Below are positions 33,214-43,470 of a stretch of DNA of 64,000 nucleotides, piece after piece. Location: contig NZ_JACVOZ010000005.1 in NCBI RefSeq assembly GCF_018882125.1, positions 89,241 through 153,240 of the forward strand, given 5' to 3'. The first letter of the stretch is position 1. Every line of letters starts with the position of its first letter. Position numbers and translations under genes: made by a program. Below the pieces are notes generated by a model. The model was not told the DNA's origin. It saw nothing but the letters and a program-made list of their open reading frames with translations, and ran no database searches. The DNA is from Polynucleobacter sp. AP-Melu-500A-A1 (GTDB lineage Bacteria; Pseudomonadota; Gammaproteobacteria; Burkholderiales; Burkholderiaceae).

Positions 33214-35649
33214 GTGAGACGTCGATCTACCCCAAAGATGATGAAGCTCAGTCTAGTCCTTTGCCTACTTGGCAATAGCTTTGCCAAGGCAGACTCTTTG
33301 AGCCCATCTGAACAAAGGTGGATTGATGCCCACCCCATAGTACGTTTTAGTATTCATGAAAAATATGCTCCATATCTTGATGAGACGGTCAAAGATAGGA
33401 CAGGGGTATTCAGACTGCTACTGTCAAAGCTAGAAGAATTTACACAACAAGAATTTATCCCTACCTGGAGAAAAACAGATCAGGAAGGATTGCAGCAATT
33501 AGCTAAAGGCGAAGTGGATTTCATCATCGACCCTCAGATTAATGATGAGGTCCTGAAGTTCGGATCTCTGTCCGAAGCTGTATTTTGGGGGCATGATGCG
33601 ATCCTGACAAAAGCGCCCCAAGCTAATACCCAAATTGAACCCGTAAACATCGCTTACTTTGACCGTGGCTTTGAAAACCCACCCAGCCTAAGTAATCCAA
33701 AAAGTCCTATTTCTAGTCACACAGAAAAGCTATTGGCTGATTTACTCAAGAACGATATCCAAGCACTAGTTCTCCCGATGAGACTAGCGCAAGAGTTCAT
33801 TTCAAAGGGAGAGGGTAAATTACAGCTTGACGGACTCTATAGCCGAGAGCCCTTTTCTTATCGCTGGTTAGTCTCTCATGACGATGCGCCATTGCATGGC
33901 GTACTACAGAACTTCCTAAGTACTTTAGATCCGATTGAATCAGGTCAACTATTTGCTTTAGACCCTAGCAGCCCAAGCTCAGAATCTACACCTAATCTCT
34001 GGAACGTAGCTTTTCCATGGAGTATGAGTTTGGCGCTATTTCTCGGTGGATCTTTATGGATATGGCGCACTCGCAATCAACAAGCTGCCCTAGAACAAGA
34101 AACAAGCAAACTGATTGCATCCAAAGAGAGTGCAGAAAAAGCGAATGCGGCAAAATCCGCATTCCTGGCCACAATGAGTCATGAGATTCGTACTCCCATG
34201 AATGCGATTCTTGGTGTTCAAGAATTATTACTCAGTAGCCAACAATTTCCTTCAAGTGAAAAACCTTTACTCAGAAGCGCTCACGCATCTGCAGAATCAC
34301 TATTGGGCATTCTAAATCAAGTATTAGATCTTTCCAAAATTGAGGCTGGAAAACTCACTCTCAACTTGGAGCCCTATAACCTCAATACCTTGATTGATGA
34401 AATTGATTCTGCGTTCTCAACTGTAGCTATCAAACATCGACTCCAACTTCATACCTCCAAAGACCCTCGAATTGCAGAAGTCCTCATGATGGATGCATTA
34501 AGACTGCGTCAAATTTTTCAGAACCTCATTAGCAATGCTATCAAATTTACCGATCATGGAGAAATCTATTTTTCCATCACCGTTTTAGCCGATGATCATG
34601 CTGGTCAATTGATTGAATTTCGGGTCATTGATACCGGAATCGGCATGGGAGCCAAAGAAATTGAATTAGCACTGCAGGCTTTTGAGCAAGTCCCCAATAA
34701 AGGCGATGGCAGCCTGAGTGAACAGCAACGCGGTACTGGCCTTGGCCTCACCATTACTAGCCACCTGGTGAACTCCATGAATAGCCAACTCTTCTTTGAG
34801 AGTGCGCCTGGATTTGGTAGCAATGTCCATTTTTCAGTAGCTCTTCCTCGCACCAGTATTGCTGCCAGCAGAAGCGCCTTTAGCGAAGAGGCCTCAATTA
34901 CTAGAAAGCTTGTTTCTAAAAAACCGAAATTTCAATACCGTACCTTGCGTGCCTTAGTGGTGGAAGATCACCCAGCCAGTCGTCAAATTATTTCATTGCA
35001 ATTACAAGCACTTGGTATTGAGGTTAGTGTCTGTGAGAATGCCCACCTTGCACTCGAATCTATTGCTAAACATCACTTTGATTTAATGCTGACCGATCAA
35101 TCTATTCCTGGTATGCAAGGCTCTGAGTTAGCCAAACATCTTCGCGCTAGTGGCTATAGTGAACTCATCATTATTGGCGTAACAGCAGATATTTACGCAC
35201 TGGATTCTCGTCATCAGTTCTTAGCTGCGGGTATGAATGGTGTCTTGATTAAACCGCTCAGCTTAATGACACTTGAAAATGAGCTTTCTCGCTACTTTAA
35301 GTCTGTAGAGGCTACCCCTTCAGAAGAATATTCCTTTGATGCTTTTGACAATCTCTTACAAAATGATCCTAAGCAGATATTGATCCTCCTCGAAGAAATT
35401 AGACGAGTTCATGATGAGACTCTTGAGGTTCTTAATACCCATACTCCTGATGAATCTGGCTTCAAAAGCCTGGTTCATAAAGTGAAAGGGGGTGCCCAAC
35501 TCCTTCAGGCTAAAAACTTCACTGAATATTGCCTGCAATTAGAAAAAGATGGTCCACTACCCGCAAGAATTACTGCCTTTCAGAAACTATTAGCAGAGCA
35601 AAATCAGATATTAGAGGCTTACCAAACGAGGTATCACAATTTGGCATAA
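33214..35649 (+). CDS. Hybrid sensor histidine kinase with periplasmic Venus-flytrap domain (BvgS-like)
   Basis: An 811-residue phosphorelay kinase. Order: signal/anchor (about 10-27); one SBP_bac_3-type periplasmic domain (about 35-240, starting 'WIDAHPIVRFSIHEKYAPY'); a membrane helix (about 265-285); HisKA with His at about 323 ('SHEIRTPMNAILG'); HATPase ('NLISNAIKFTDHGEI', 'DTGIGMG', 'GTGLGLTI'); receiver domain with Asp at about 628 ('LMLTDQSIPGM'); and C-terminal Hpt with His at about 755 ('HKVKGGAQLL'). This is the BvgS/EvgS plan with one flytrap domain and no PAS. The start is GTG at 33214 or ATG at 33238. The flytrap suggests a nicotinate-, amino-acid- or other small-molecule-like signal, not identifiable here. 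Confidence 0.9.
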   Translation: MRRRSTPKMMKLSLVLCLLGNSFAKADSLSPSEQRWIDAHPIVRFSIHEKYAPYLDETVKDRTGVFRLLLSKLEEFTQQEFIPTWRKTDQEGLQQLAKGEVDFIIDPQINDEVLKFGSLSEAVFWGHDAILTKAPQANTQIEPVNIAYFDRGFENPPSLSNPKSPISSHTEKLLADLLKNDIQALVLPMRLAQEFISKGEGKLQLDGLYSREPFSYRWLVSHDDAPLHGVLQNFLSTLDPIESGQLFALDPSSPSSESTPNLWNVAFPWSMSLALFLGGSLWIWRTRNQQAALEQETSKLIASKESAEKANAAKSAFLATMSHEIRTPMNAILGVQELLLSSQQFPSSEKPLLRSAHASAESLLGILNQVLDLSKIEAGKLTLNLEPYNLNTLIDEIDSAFSTVAIKHRLQLHTSKDPRIAEVLMMDALRLRQIFQNLISNAIKFTDHGEIYFSITVLADDHAGQLIEFRVIDTGIGMGAKEIELALQAFEQVPNKGDGSLSEQQRGTGLGLTITSHLVNSMNSQLFFESAPGFGSNVHFSVALPRTSIAASRSAFSEEASITRKLVSKKPKFQYRTLRALVVEDHPASRQIISLQLQALGIEVSVCENAHLALESIAKHHFDLMLTDQSIPGMQGSELAKHLRASGYSELIIIGVTADIYALDSRHQFLAAGMNGVLIKPLSLMTLENELSRYFKSVEATPSEEYSFDAFDNLLQNDPKQILILLEEIRRVHDETLEVLNTHTPDESGFKSLVHKVKGGAQLLQAKNFTEYCLQLEKDGPLPARITAFQKLLAEQNQILEAYQTRYHNLA

Positions 35650-35687
35650 GGCCCAATGCTTTCCCTGTAAGGTTTATCCTATTGGGA

Positions 35688-37241
35688 ATGCAAGAGCACT
35701 ATTGGCGCCCACCTACATTATTCATGGCCATTCTTTGGACTGGTCTTGGACTGGGACTTTGTGCAAATATATCTCCTGCAGCTACCATTCCTCAGGCTGT
35801 TGCCACAAGCTTAGAGCGCAACCAAATTCCCAAAGATGCTGTCAGCATTTCTGTTGTTGAGATAGAAACCCCTCGTGACGGCAAAGCGGTTGCTAAAAAT
35901 ATTCTGGATTGGCGCTCAAACGATCCCATGAATCCAGCCTCCACCATGAAGCTCATTACGACCCTCAGCGGCTTAGATATCTTAGGGCCTCAATATCGTT
36001 GGCGTACCAATATCTACACTGATGGAGTGATTCGTCAGGGAGTACTTAAAGGCAATCTCTATTTACAAGGGACGGGCGATCCTAAGTTAGTGCCAGAAGA
36101 ATTGGCTAAGCTCATGAAAGCCTTACAAGGACTGGGTATTCAGAAGATTGATGGTAATTTATTTTTTGATCGTAGCGCATATGCGCCTAGTGTCATGGAA
36201 CACAACACGATCGATGGTGAATCTCTCCGCGCTTATAACGTTCCGCCAGATCCATTGCTCTATGCCTTTAGAACACTCTCGTTTCAGCTGGGTAAATCTC
36301 GTACGGCAGATTTCATAGACATTAGCTATTCCCCAGCGATGTCACAACTGCAAATCGATAATCAAATGCAGTTAGTCAATAGGCCCTGCGATAACTGGAA
36401 AAGTAATATTCGCTTTAACTTAGATCCAGAGGGGGGTGGCGCTAATACAGGGAATGCCTCTAAGACAGATCAATTTCTCATTGCCCAATTTTCAGGAGCA
36501 TTTCCAAGCGCTTGTAAAGGCGTCTATTACAACGTCGTTGCCTTAGATGCCAATACCTTTTTGACTCAGGGTTTTGCTGCTGCATGGGAGCAAGCAGGAG
36601 GCACGTGGGCTCAAGCGCCCATCGGCAAGAGTGCTAGCGTTCCCTGGAGCGCTAGAAACTTACTGCAGTTTGAAGGTATTAATCTATCTGATGATGTGCA
36701 AGACATTAATAAATATTCCAACAATGTCATGGCCCGACAACTGTTACTCACCTTGGCCCTGGAGAAAATGGGGAAGCCTGCAACGACTGCTAATGGTGAG
36801 TTGGTGATTCAAACTTGGCTCAAGCAAATGGGCTTAGATTTTCCGGGGATGGTGATTGAGAATGGCTCAGGCTTATCACGCAATGAGGCGATCTCTGCTG
36901 GGCAATTGAATCAACTGCTATTACTGGCTCGTAATTTACCTGTGTCTGAAGTGTTTTATAACAGTCTGCCACTAGCTGGCACTGATGGCACGATGAGAAA
37001 TCGTCTCATGACACAACTACGTAAATTTTTGCATCTGAAAAAGAAACCAGAAGTTCGCATAAAGACAGGCTCACTTGCCGATGTTAGGGCAATCTCTGGT
37101 TATGTATTAAGTAAATCTGGAAAGTTATACGCCGTTACTTCCTTTATCAACCATCCCAACGCTTGGAGAGGCCTAGAGGCGCACGATCAATTGCTGTCGT
37201 GGTTACTGGAAGATGGTCCGGAACCAAAACAAGCACGCTGA
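35688..37241 (+). CDS. dacB: D-alanyl-D-alanine carboxypeptidase/endopeptidase (PBP4, DacB)
   Basis: Periplasmic class C penicillin-binding protein that trims and cuts peptidoglycan cross-links. The ATG at 35688 gives 517 residues with a signal peptide (about 10-32, 'LFMAILWTGLGLGLCANISP'). The three active-site motifs are present: S-x-x-K in 'NPASTMKLITTL', S-x-N in 'KYSNNVMARQLL' and K-T-G in 'VRIKTGSLADVRA'. The open frame runs back to 35529 inside the kinase gene, but that part has no PBP4 character. A TTG at 35682 with AAGG 9 bases upstream is an alternative start. Its last 55 bp overlap the convergent sua5 gene. Confidence 0.92.
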   Translation: MQEHYWRPPTLFMAILWTGLGLGLCANISPAATIPQAVATSLERNQIPKDAVSISVVEIETPRDGKAVAKNILDWRSNDPMNPASTMKLITTLSGLDILGPQYRWRTNIYTDGVIRQGVLKGNLYLQGTGDPKLVPEELAKLMKALQGLGIQKIDGNLFFDRSAYAPSVMEHNTIDGESLRAYNVPPDPLLYAFRTLSFQLGKSRTADFIDISYSPAMSQLQIDNQMQLVNRPCDNWKSNIRFNLDPEGGGANTGNASKTDQFLIAQFSGAFPSACKGVYYNVVALDANTFLTQGFAAAWEQAGGTWAQAPIGKSASVPWSARNLLQFEGINLSDDVQDINKYSNNVMARQLLLTLALEKMGKPATTANGELVIQTWLKQMGLDFPGMVIENGSGLSRNEAISAGQLNQLLLLARNLPVSEVFYNSLPLAGTDGTMRNRLMTQLRKFLHLKKKPEVRIKTGSLADVRAISGYVLSKSGKLYAVTSFINHPNAWRGLEAHDQLLSWLLEDGPEPKQAR

Positions 37242-38287
37242 AGTCGATCTCTAACCCCATCCCACTCTTCACCAGCAGGCGGCTCGGGGAACAAAATAAG
37301 ATCCCAACCCTGTTGATCTAAGTCCCGCAAAGAACGATAAAGGCGACTAGCAAAAGCACTGCTATTACTAGAAACAATCACCTCTTCAACATCAATTGAA
37401 GGGTGATCCTCTAAAACAAGCGATGTTTCTGAATCGAACACTGCTACTGCTACACGCGATTTAATATCTGGAAATTCGCTCAAAGCATCTAAGACTCTGC
37501 CAGGCGAGTAAAGACGCAAAGGAGTTGTCGGCGCGTAATGGGCCAGCAGACTTCCGGAGACTTTTGGCAGCGCTTCTGCTTCATGCTTGTGAACTTCCCC
37601 TGGCTGATACACCTTGATACCGGTTTTAGCTAGGATTTCACTAGGAGTGATCACCCCAGGCCTCAGAAGAATGGCTTTATCACCCGAAGACACATCAATG
37701 ATGGTGGATTCAATACCAACATCACAATCACCACCATCTAAGACCATCAGATCTAACATGCCCTCAAATTCATTGCGGACATCCGCTGCGCTGGTTGGCG
37801 AGACTTTGCCAAAACGATTAGCAGAGGGCGCTACTACCCCACCCTTAAATTTACGAAGCAACTCTTGGGCAATAGGATGCGCTGGTGCACGAATGGCGAC
37901 GGTATCTTGGCCACCAGTGAGTTCATTTAAAACACTCTTATCTTTTTTAAAGACGAGCGTAAGAGGTCCTGGCCAAAAGGTATTCACTAGCAGTAATGCA
38001 TCTTCAGATAAATCACGCACCCAAGGGCTGAGTAATGCTGCCCAATCAATTTTGGCAACATCATATTTATCAGGCGCTGCCAGATGAACAATTAGAGGAT
38101 GATTAGATGGTCTACCTTTAGCGGCATAGATTTTTTTAATAGCCTCGGGGTTTCTTGCATCTGCCCCTAAGCCATAGACTGTCTCCGTTGGAAAGGCGAC
38201 TAAACCGCCCTCACGCAAGGATTGGACTGCTTCATTGATCACTGCAGAAGATCGCAGTGGCGTACTGTCCGATTTGTCAGTAGACAT
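37187..38287 (-). CDS. L-threonylcarbamoyladenylate synthase (long, Sua5-type)
   Basis: Makes threonylcarbamoyl-AMP for the t6A modification of ANN-decoding tRNAs. N-terminal YrdC domain: 'GGLVAFPTETVYGLGADA', 'KIYAAKGRPSNHPLIVHL', 'VAPSANRFGKVSPTSAADV'. After about residue 240 a linker ('LLAHYAPTTPLRLY') leads into the C-terminal Sua5 domain, so at 366 residues this is the two-domain form, not the short TsaC. The C-terminus overlaps the dacB 3' end by 55 bp (tail to tail). It follows purK by 2 bp and is the last gene of the minus-strand string from pgk. Confidence 0.94.
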   Translation of the reverse strand: MSTDKSDSTPLRSSAVINEAVQSLREGGLVAFPTETVYGLGADARNPEAIKKIYAAKGRPSNHPLIVHLAAPDKYDVAKIDWAALLSPWVRDLSEDALLLVNTFWPGPLTLVFKKDKSVLNELTGGQDTVAIRAPAHPIAQELLRKFKGGVVAPSANRFGKVSPTSAADVRNEFEGMLDLMVLDGGDCDVGIESTIIDVSSGDKAILLRPGVITPSEILAKTGIKVYQPGEVHKHEAEALPKVSGSLLAHYAPTTPLRLYSPGRVLDALSEFPDIKSRVAVAVFDSETSLVLEDHPSIDVEEVIVSSNSSAFASRLYRSLRDLDQQGWDLILFPEPPAGEEWDGVRDRLQRACFGSGPSSSNHDSN

Positions 38288-38289
38288 TT

Positions 38290-39474
38290 CTAGGGCTCGA
38301 TACCTAATTCAGTAGCAACTGCTGAGCAATGTTGACGAGCTTCACTTAAGTTCTCGCCCAAACAATTAATGTGACCCATCTTTCTCCCTCTTCGCGGTTC
38401 AGACTTGCCGTAGAGGTGTAACTTCACATCAGGATGCGCCAATACTTTATCCCAGGCGGGCTCTTGAGCTTGATCACTATTCCCTTGAAACCAAAGATCA
38501 CCTAAAAGGTTCAGCATCGATACGGGAGCCAGTTGACGAGTATCACCTAATGGCAAGCGCGCCATACTTCTGACTTGCTGTTCAAACTGACTGCTGACAC
38601 ATGCATCGATAGTGTAGTGACCCGAATTATGGGGGCGTGGCGCGATTTCATTGGCAATGATGTCGTCATTCTTCAGCACAAAAAACTCGATACAAAGAAC
38701 GCCTACATAATCAATTTTACGAATCAGGGTTTTAGCAGCCGCAATAATTTTTTTCTCTTGAATAGGCTTTAGCGATGGAGCGGGCACTGTCGATATATGC
38801 AAAATACCATCGCGATGAACGTTTTGCGCAATCGGATATATAGCCACAGCATCGTCATAGCCACGCACTACTAATGCAGAGACTTCGAAATCCAAATCCA
38901 TGCGCTTTTCTAATACGCAAGGCACTTTACCCAGTTCAGCCCAAGCATTAGTGAGATCAGTTTCGGTATACACCGTGATTTGACCTTTACCGTCATAACC
39001 CATGCGTGCAGTTTTCAAAATGCCGGGGAATAAGTCTGCAGGGACATGTGCCACATCAGCATCATGTTCGATGACAAAGTTTGGCGCTGGCCCAATATTA
39101 GTTTCTGACTTCCAGCTTGCGAGGAAATTTTTCTCAGCAATTCGATTTTGTGTCAAAGAAACACAGCTGCTGCGGGGTGCCACAAACACACCCAAAGATT
39201 CCAGCTCATCTAAAGCCTGGGCAGGAACATTTTCAAATTCGGTACTAACCGATGCGCATAGGGAAGCCATCTCTTTAAGGGCAGCAGAGTTTGTGTAGTC
39301 AGCATGAATAAATTTTTCAGCAATAGAGCCTGCAGGACTTTGGGCATCAGGGTCCAAAACGCAGACCTTGTAACCCATGGATTGAGCCGCCTGAGTGAAC
39401 ATGCGTCCTAATTGACCACCACCTAAAATTCCTAAATACGAACCCGGTAAAATGGGTTCTAAACGATCTGCCAT
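38290..39474 (-). CDS. purK: N5-carboxyaminoimidazole ribonucleotide synthase
   Basis: ATP-grasp enzyme that carboxylates AIR to N5-CAIR using bicarbonate. It begins 'LGILGGGQLGRMFTQAAQSMG' and shows 'EFENVPAQALDELE', 'ILKTARMGYDGKGQ' and 'EIAPRPHNSGHYTIDAC', all PurK landmarks. At 394 residues it is slightly longer than E. coli PurK (355). It starts 4 bp after the purE stop, the standard purE-purK order. Confidence 0.96.
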   Translation of the reverse strand: MADRLEPILPGSYLGILGGGQLGRMFTQAAQSMGYKVCVLDPDAQSPAGSIAEKFIHADYTNSAALKEMASLCASVSTEFENVPAQALDELESLGVFVAPRSSCVSLTQNRIAEKNFLASWKSETNIGPAPNFVIEHDADVAHVPADLFPGILKTARMGYDGKGQITVYTETDLTNAWAELGKVPCVLEKRMDLDFEVSALVVRGYDDAVAIYPIAQNVHRDGILHISTVPAPSLKPIQEKKIIAAAKTLIRKIDYVGVLCIEFFVLKNDDIIANEIAPRPHNSGHYTIDACVSSQFEQQVRSMARLPLGDTRQLAPVSMLNLLGDLWFQGNSDQAQEPAWDKVLAHPDVKLHLYGKSEPRRGRKMGHINCLGENLSEARQHCSAVATELGIEP

Positions 39475-39478
39475 GTAA

Positions 39479-39973
39479 TTAATATCCCGGCAAATTCATT
39501 GAGCGTGCGGCATCGGACTGCTTGACGCGGAACTCTTCTAAACGTTTAGCTAAATCTGCATCATGCAAGGCAAGACCCGCTATGACATGTAACGCTGCAT
39601 TCGCTGCACCAGCCTCACCAATAGCAAAGGTAGCCACCGGAATACCTTTAGGCATTTGCACAATTGAATATAAAGAATCTTCACCACGTAAATATTTACT
39701 GGCAACTGGAACCCCATATACTGGAACAATCGTTTTAGAGGCGAGCATGCCTGGTAAATGTGCTGCTCCACCTGCGCCAGCAATAATGGCTTGTAATCCG
39801 CTAGCTTGCGCTTTTTCTGCATACTCAAACATGTCGTCTGGCATACGGTGCGCAGAAAGTACTTGTGCTTCATGAGCAATACCAAATTGCTCAAGCATTT
39901 GGGCGGCGTGCTGCATTGTTTCCCAATCTGAATTGGAACCCATCACTATTCCGACTATTGGCTTCTTACTCAT
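39479..39973 (-). CDS. purE: N5-carboxyaminoimidazole ribonucleotide mutase
   Basis: Converts N5-CAIR to CAIR in purine synthesis. The 164-residue class I PurE shows '[20 protein letters not shown]', '[15 protein letters not shown]', '[15 protein letters not shown]' and '[20 protein letters not shown]'. It sits between purC and purK on the same strand. Confidence 0.97.
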   Translation of the reverse strand: MSKKPIVGIVMGSNSDWETMQHAAQMLEQFGIAHEAQVLSAHRMPDDMFEYAEKAQASGLQAIIAGAGGAAHLPGMLASKTIVPVYGVPVASKYLRGEDSLYSIVQMPKGIPVATFAIGEAGAANAALHVIAGLALHDADLAKRLEEFRVKQSDAARSMNLPGY

Positions 39974-40009
39974 GCAGCTCTCCGAATACCTAATATGTTT
40001 AGGGCTCTA

Positions 40010-40906
40010 TTATCCCTGAGTCAGTCTCGTTAAGGCTTCACGGTACTTTTGAGCGGTTTTTTCAATGACTTCAGCCGGTAATTGGGGTGCAGGTGCTGTT
40101 TTTGGCCATAACTTGCCATTAACCATCGCTGTTTCTAACCAATCACGAACAAATTGCTTGTCATAGGAAGGTGGGTTGGCACCCACATAATAGGTTTCCG
40201 CTGGCCAAAAGCGGGAAGAGTCTGCCGTGAGAATCTCATCCATCAAGACTAGCTGGCCTGCGTCATCAAGACCGAACTCAAACTTGGTATCGGCAATGAT
40301 AATTCCGCGAGTGGCTGCATATTCAGAAGCTTCCTTATACAAACGGATGCTCACTTCCCGAATTTGCTTCGCTAATGTTTCACCGATGAGCTCGATCACT
40401 TTTTCAAAAGAGATGTTTTCATCATGCTCACCAACTTCAGCCTTGGCCGCAGGAGTAAAAATGGGTTCAGGTAATTTCTGGGCGTTCTCCAAGCCTTCAG
40501 GTAAAGCAATGCCACAAACCTTACCAGTCTCTTTGTAATCTTTCCAGCCGCTACCAGCCAAATATCCGCGCACTACTGCTTCAACTAAGATAGGTTTGAG
40601 ACGTTTAGCTACCACTGCACGACCAGTCACTTGAGCTACTTCATCAGCAGTCACTACTGTTGCTGGATCAATACCGGTTAAATGATTTGGAATCACTGCT
40701 CCCAGCTTATTAAACCAAAAGTTCGCCATCTGATTGAGCACAACACCCTTCTCAGGAATGGGCTCGCCCATCACCACATCAAATGCAGATAAGCGATCGG
40801 TAGTAATCATGAGCAGCTTATCATCATCCAGCGCGTAGACATCACGCACCTTACCTTTGGAAAGCAAAGGCAATGACTTAATAGTGGTGGCGTACAAAGC
40901 AGGCAT
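40010..40906 (-). CDS. purC: Phosphoribosylaminoimidazole-succinocarboxamide synthase
   Basis: SAICAR synthase, which joins aspartate to CAIR. The 298-residue product has '[20 protein letters not shown]', '[19 protein letters not shown]', '[14 protein letters not shown]' and '[21 protein letters not shown]'. It is of the longer type seen in betaproteobacteria and yeast (E. coli 237). It lies 7 bp after fba and 36 bp before purE, so three consecutive purine enzymes (PurC, PurE, PurK) are together. Confidence 0.97.
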   Translation of the reverse strand: MPALYATTIKSLPLLSKGKVRDVYALDDDKLLMITTDRLSAFDVVMGEPIPEKGVVLNQMANFWFNKLGAVIPNHLTGIDPATVVTADEVAQVTGRAVVAKRLKPILVEAVVRGYLAGSGWKDYKETGKVCGIALPEGLENAQKLPEPIFTPAAKAEVGEHDENISFEKVIELIGETLAKQIREVSIRLYKEASEYAATRGIIIADTKFEFGLDDAGQLVLMDEILTADSSRFWPAETYYVGANPPSYDKQFVRDWLETAMVNGKLWPKTAPAPQLPAEVIEKTAQKYREALTRLTQG

Positions 40907-40913
40907 TGTTAAC

Positions 40914-41978
40914 TCACTTCACGATCTGAGCTAACTTACCGCTCTTGTATAGCTCTGCCATTTTTTCTAATGAGATAGGTTTAATTTTGGATGCTTGACC
41001 AGCAGAACCAAAGGCTTCAAAGCGGGCAATACACACTCTTTTAGCCGCTTCGCGGGCTGGCTTTAAATAATCCCGTGGATCAAACTTGCTTGGGTTCTCA
41101 ATGAAGTAGCGACGAATAGCACCCGTCATTGCTAAACGAATATCAGTGTCGATATTAATCTTGCGTACGCCATTCTTAATGCCTTCTTGAATCTCTTCAA
41201 CTGGTACGCCGTATGTTTCTTTCATATCACCACCAAATTGGCGGATCTCAGCAAGTAACTCTTGAGGAACGCTAGAGGAGCCATGCATTACCAAGTGGGT
41301 ATTTGGAATACGCGCATGAATTTCTTTAATACGGTCGATTGCCAAAATATCGCCTGTCGGCTTTTTACTGAACTTGTATGCGCCATGGCTAGTACCAATC
41401 GCAATCGCTAATGCATCGCATTGGGTAGCTCTGACAAAGTCAGCCGCTTGCTCAACATTGGTCAATAACTGTTCGCGGGTCATCGTGCCATCAGCACCAT
41501 GACCATCTTCTTTATCACCCTTCATGGTTTCTAGTGAACCCAATACACCGAGCTCTGCTTCAACCGTGACGCCAATGGAATGAGAAAACTTCACTACCTC
41601 TTTGGAAACGTCCACGTTGTATTCATAGCTGGCAACCGATTTGCCATCCGCTTCTAATGAGCCATCCATCATGACGCTGGTAAAGCCGCTCTTGATCGCT
41701 GCCATACACACTGCTGGACTTTGGCCGTGGTCTTGATGCATCACAACTGGGATGTGTGGATAAGCCTCAACCGCTGCAGAAATCAAATGGCGTAAGAAGG
41801 GTTCGCCCGCATACTTGCGTGCGCCAGCAGATGCTTGCATGATGACTGGAGAATCTGCTTCATTCGCAGCTTCCATAATCGCAGTTACTTGCTCTAAGTT
41901 ATTGACGTTAAAAGCTGGCAGGCCATAACCGTTTTCAGCAGCATGATCCAAGAGTTGTCGTAAAGATACTAAAGCCAT
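40914..41978 (-). CDS. fba: Class II fructose-1,6-bisphosphate aldolase
   Basis: Zinc-dependent aldolase that splits fructose-1,6-bisphosphate or condenses the triose phosphates. The 354-residue protein starts '[27 protein letters not shown]' (split by ordinary family wording), with the metal His in '[11 protein letters not shown]', '[13 protein letters not shown]' and '[14 protein letters not shown]', the class II (CbbA-like) pattern. It follows pyk by about 53 bp in the same direction, so glycolytic and purine genes run together here. Confidence 0.96.
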   Translation of the reverse strand: MALVSLRQLLDHAAENGYGLPAFNVNNLEQVTAIMEAANEADSPVIMQASAGARKYAGEPFLRHLISAAVEAYPHIPVVMHQDHGQSPAVCMAAIKSGFTSVMMDGSLEADGKSVASYEYNVDVSKEVVKFSHSIGVTVEAELGVLGSLETMKGDKEDGHGADGTMTREQLLTNVEQAADFVRATQCDALAIAIGTSHGAYKFSKKPTGDILAIDRIKEIHARIPNTHLVMHGSSSVPQELLAEIRQFGGDMKETYGVPVEEIQEGIKNGVRKINIDTDIRLAMTGAIRRYFIENPSKFDPRDYLKPAREAAKRVCIARFEAFGSAGQASKIKPISLEKMAELYKSGKLAQIVK

Positions 41979-42031
41979 GATGTTCTCTTAATAAATTTGA
42001 ATACGTTAATTAAATAGATAAATGAATGCCA

Positions 42032-43468
42032 TTACTTCACATGAATAATCTTGAGAGTATTGGTACCGCCGGGTTCTCCCATCGGCTCGCCTGAAGTCAA
42101 CACAACGGTATCGCCTTTTTGGACCGCGCCCGCCTTCTTAAGACAGGCCTCGACTTCTTGCAAAGCAGTATCACGATCTTTGGTGTAGTCCAAGCCAATC
42201 GGGGTGACGTTGCGATAAGTGCTTAAAGCCCGCTGGGTTGCAATCTTAGAGGTAAGGGCAAAGATCGGCACATGAATATTGTGACGACTCATCCAAATTG
42301 GGGTAGAGCCTGAGTCTGTCAGGGCCGCAATCGCATTGGCATTCAAATGGTGCGCCGTAAATAAGGCGCCCAAGGCAATCGTTTGATCGATCCGCGTAAA
42401 GGTTTGATCCAAGAAATCAGTATCTAATTTCACACGATCCGATTTTTCAGCTGCGACACAAATCTCCGCCATTGCTTTAATCGTTTGCACTGGATACATC
42501 CCTGCTGCAGACTCTGCAGAGAGCATCACCGCATCAGTGCCATCTAGTACGGCATTGGCCACATCACTCACTTCAGCACGTGTTGGTACTGGTGCATTAA
42601 TCATCGATTCCATCATCTGGGTTGCCGTGATCGTAAATTTGTCAGCCTCGAGTGCCCACTTAATCATGCGTTTTTGTAAAGCAGGAACTGCTGGGTTGCC
42701 CACTTCAATCGCTAAGTCACCACGCGCAACCATGATGCCGTCACTTTCAGCAATGATACTTTTCAGCGCTTCTGGTTCAATAGCTTCTGCACGCTCTACC
42801 TTGGCAATGGTGCGCACTTTACCAACGCCATACTTAGCGCTAGCAGCATCAGCCAACTGACGAGCATAGGCCATGTCAGCGCCGTCCTTAGGAAAGCTAA
42901 TTGCCAGGAAATCCACGCCCATCGCAATGGCCGCATCTAAATCGGTAATATCTTTTTCAGTCAGAGCAGGCGCTGTCAATCCACCACCTGCACGGTTAAT
43001 TCCTTTGTTATTTGATAAAGGACCGCCTTGTTCTACACTGGTGTAAATCTCTCCACCTTTAACGCTTTCAACACGCAATACAACCAATCCATCATTCAAT
43101 AAAAGACGATCGCCCGATTTAACATCGCTAGGCAATTCTTTGTAATCAAGACCAACGCGCTCTTGGTTACCTAATTGACAATTCACATCCAAAATAAATT
43201 GCGCACCTTCTTTAAGCATAATTTTGCTATCTGCAAATTTGCCAACGCGAATTTTTGGACCTTGAAGGTCAGCCATGATGCCGACTTCTTTACCTACTTC
43301 AGCAGAAATACTACGCACTAAATCGTGACGTGCTTTGTGATCAGCAATAGTGCCATGCGAAAAGTTCATGCGCACGACATCGACGCCTGCGCGAATCATG
43401 TCACGAAGCACTTCTGGCTTTTCAGATGCGGGCCCTAGAGTTGCAATAATTTTGGTTGCTCGAAGCAT
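42032..43468 (-). CDS. pyk: Pyruvate kinase
   Basis: Last enzyme of glycolysis, converting phosphoenolpyruvate and ADP to pyruvate and ATP. The 478-residue protein shows 'RATKIIATLGPASEKPEVL', 'VDVVRMNFSHG', 'IMADLQGPKIRVG', the active-site Lys in 'RTIAKVERAEAI', and 'GIMVARGDLAIEVG'. Also present are 'TITATQMMESMINAPVPTRA' and the regulatory C-terminal domain. It begins 2 bp after the pgk stop. Confidence 0.97.
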   Translation of the reverse strand: MLRATKIIATLGPASEKPEVLRDMIRAGVDVVRMNFSHGTIADHKARHDLVRSISAEVGKEVGIMADLQGPKIRVGKFADSKIMLKEGAQFILDVNCQLGNQERVGLDYKELPSDVKSGDRLLLNDGLVVLRVESVKGGEIYTSVEQGGPLSNNKGINRAGGGLTAPALTEKDITDLDAAIAMGVDFLAISFPKDGADMAYARQLADAASAKYGVGKVRTIAKVERAEAIEPEALKSIIAESDGIMVARGDLAIEVGNPAVPALQKRMIKWALEADKFTITATQMMESMINAPVPTRAEVSDVANAVLDGTDAVMLSAESAAGMYPVQTIKAMAEICVAAEKSDRVKLDTDFLDQTFTRIDQTIALGALFTAHHLNANAIAALTDSGSTPIWMSRHNIHVPIFALTSKIATQRALSTYRNVTPIGLDYTKDRDTALQEVEACLKKAGAVQKGDTVVLTSGEPMGEPGGTNTLKIIHVK

Positions 43469-43470
43469 AT

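Noticed and set aside
35529..35687. N-terminal extension of dacB into the kinase gene
   Set aside because: Lies in another frame of the Hpt domain; the signal peptide begins only after 35688.
39522..39875. Plus-strand frame opposite purE
   Set aside because: Antisense shadow without start signals; purE is certain on the minus strand.
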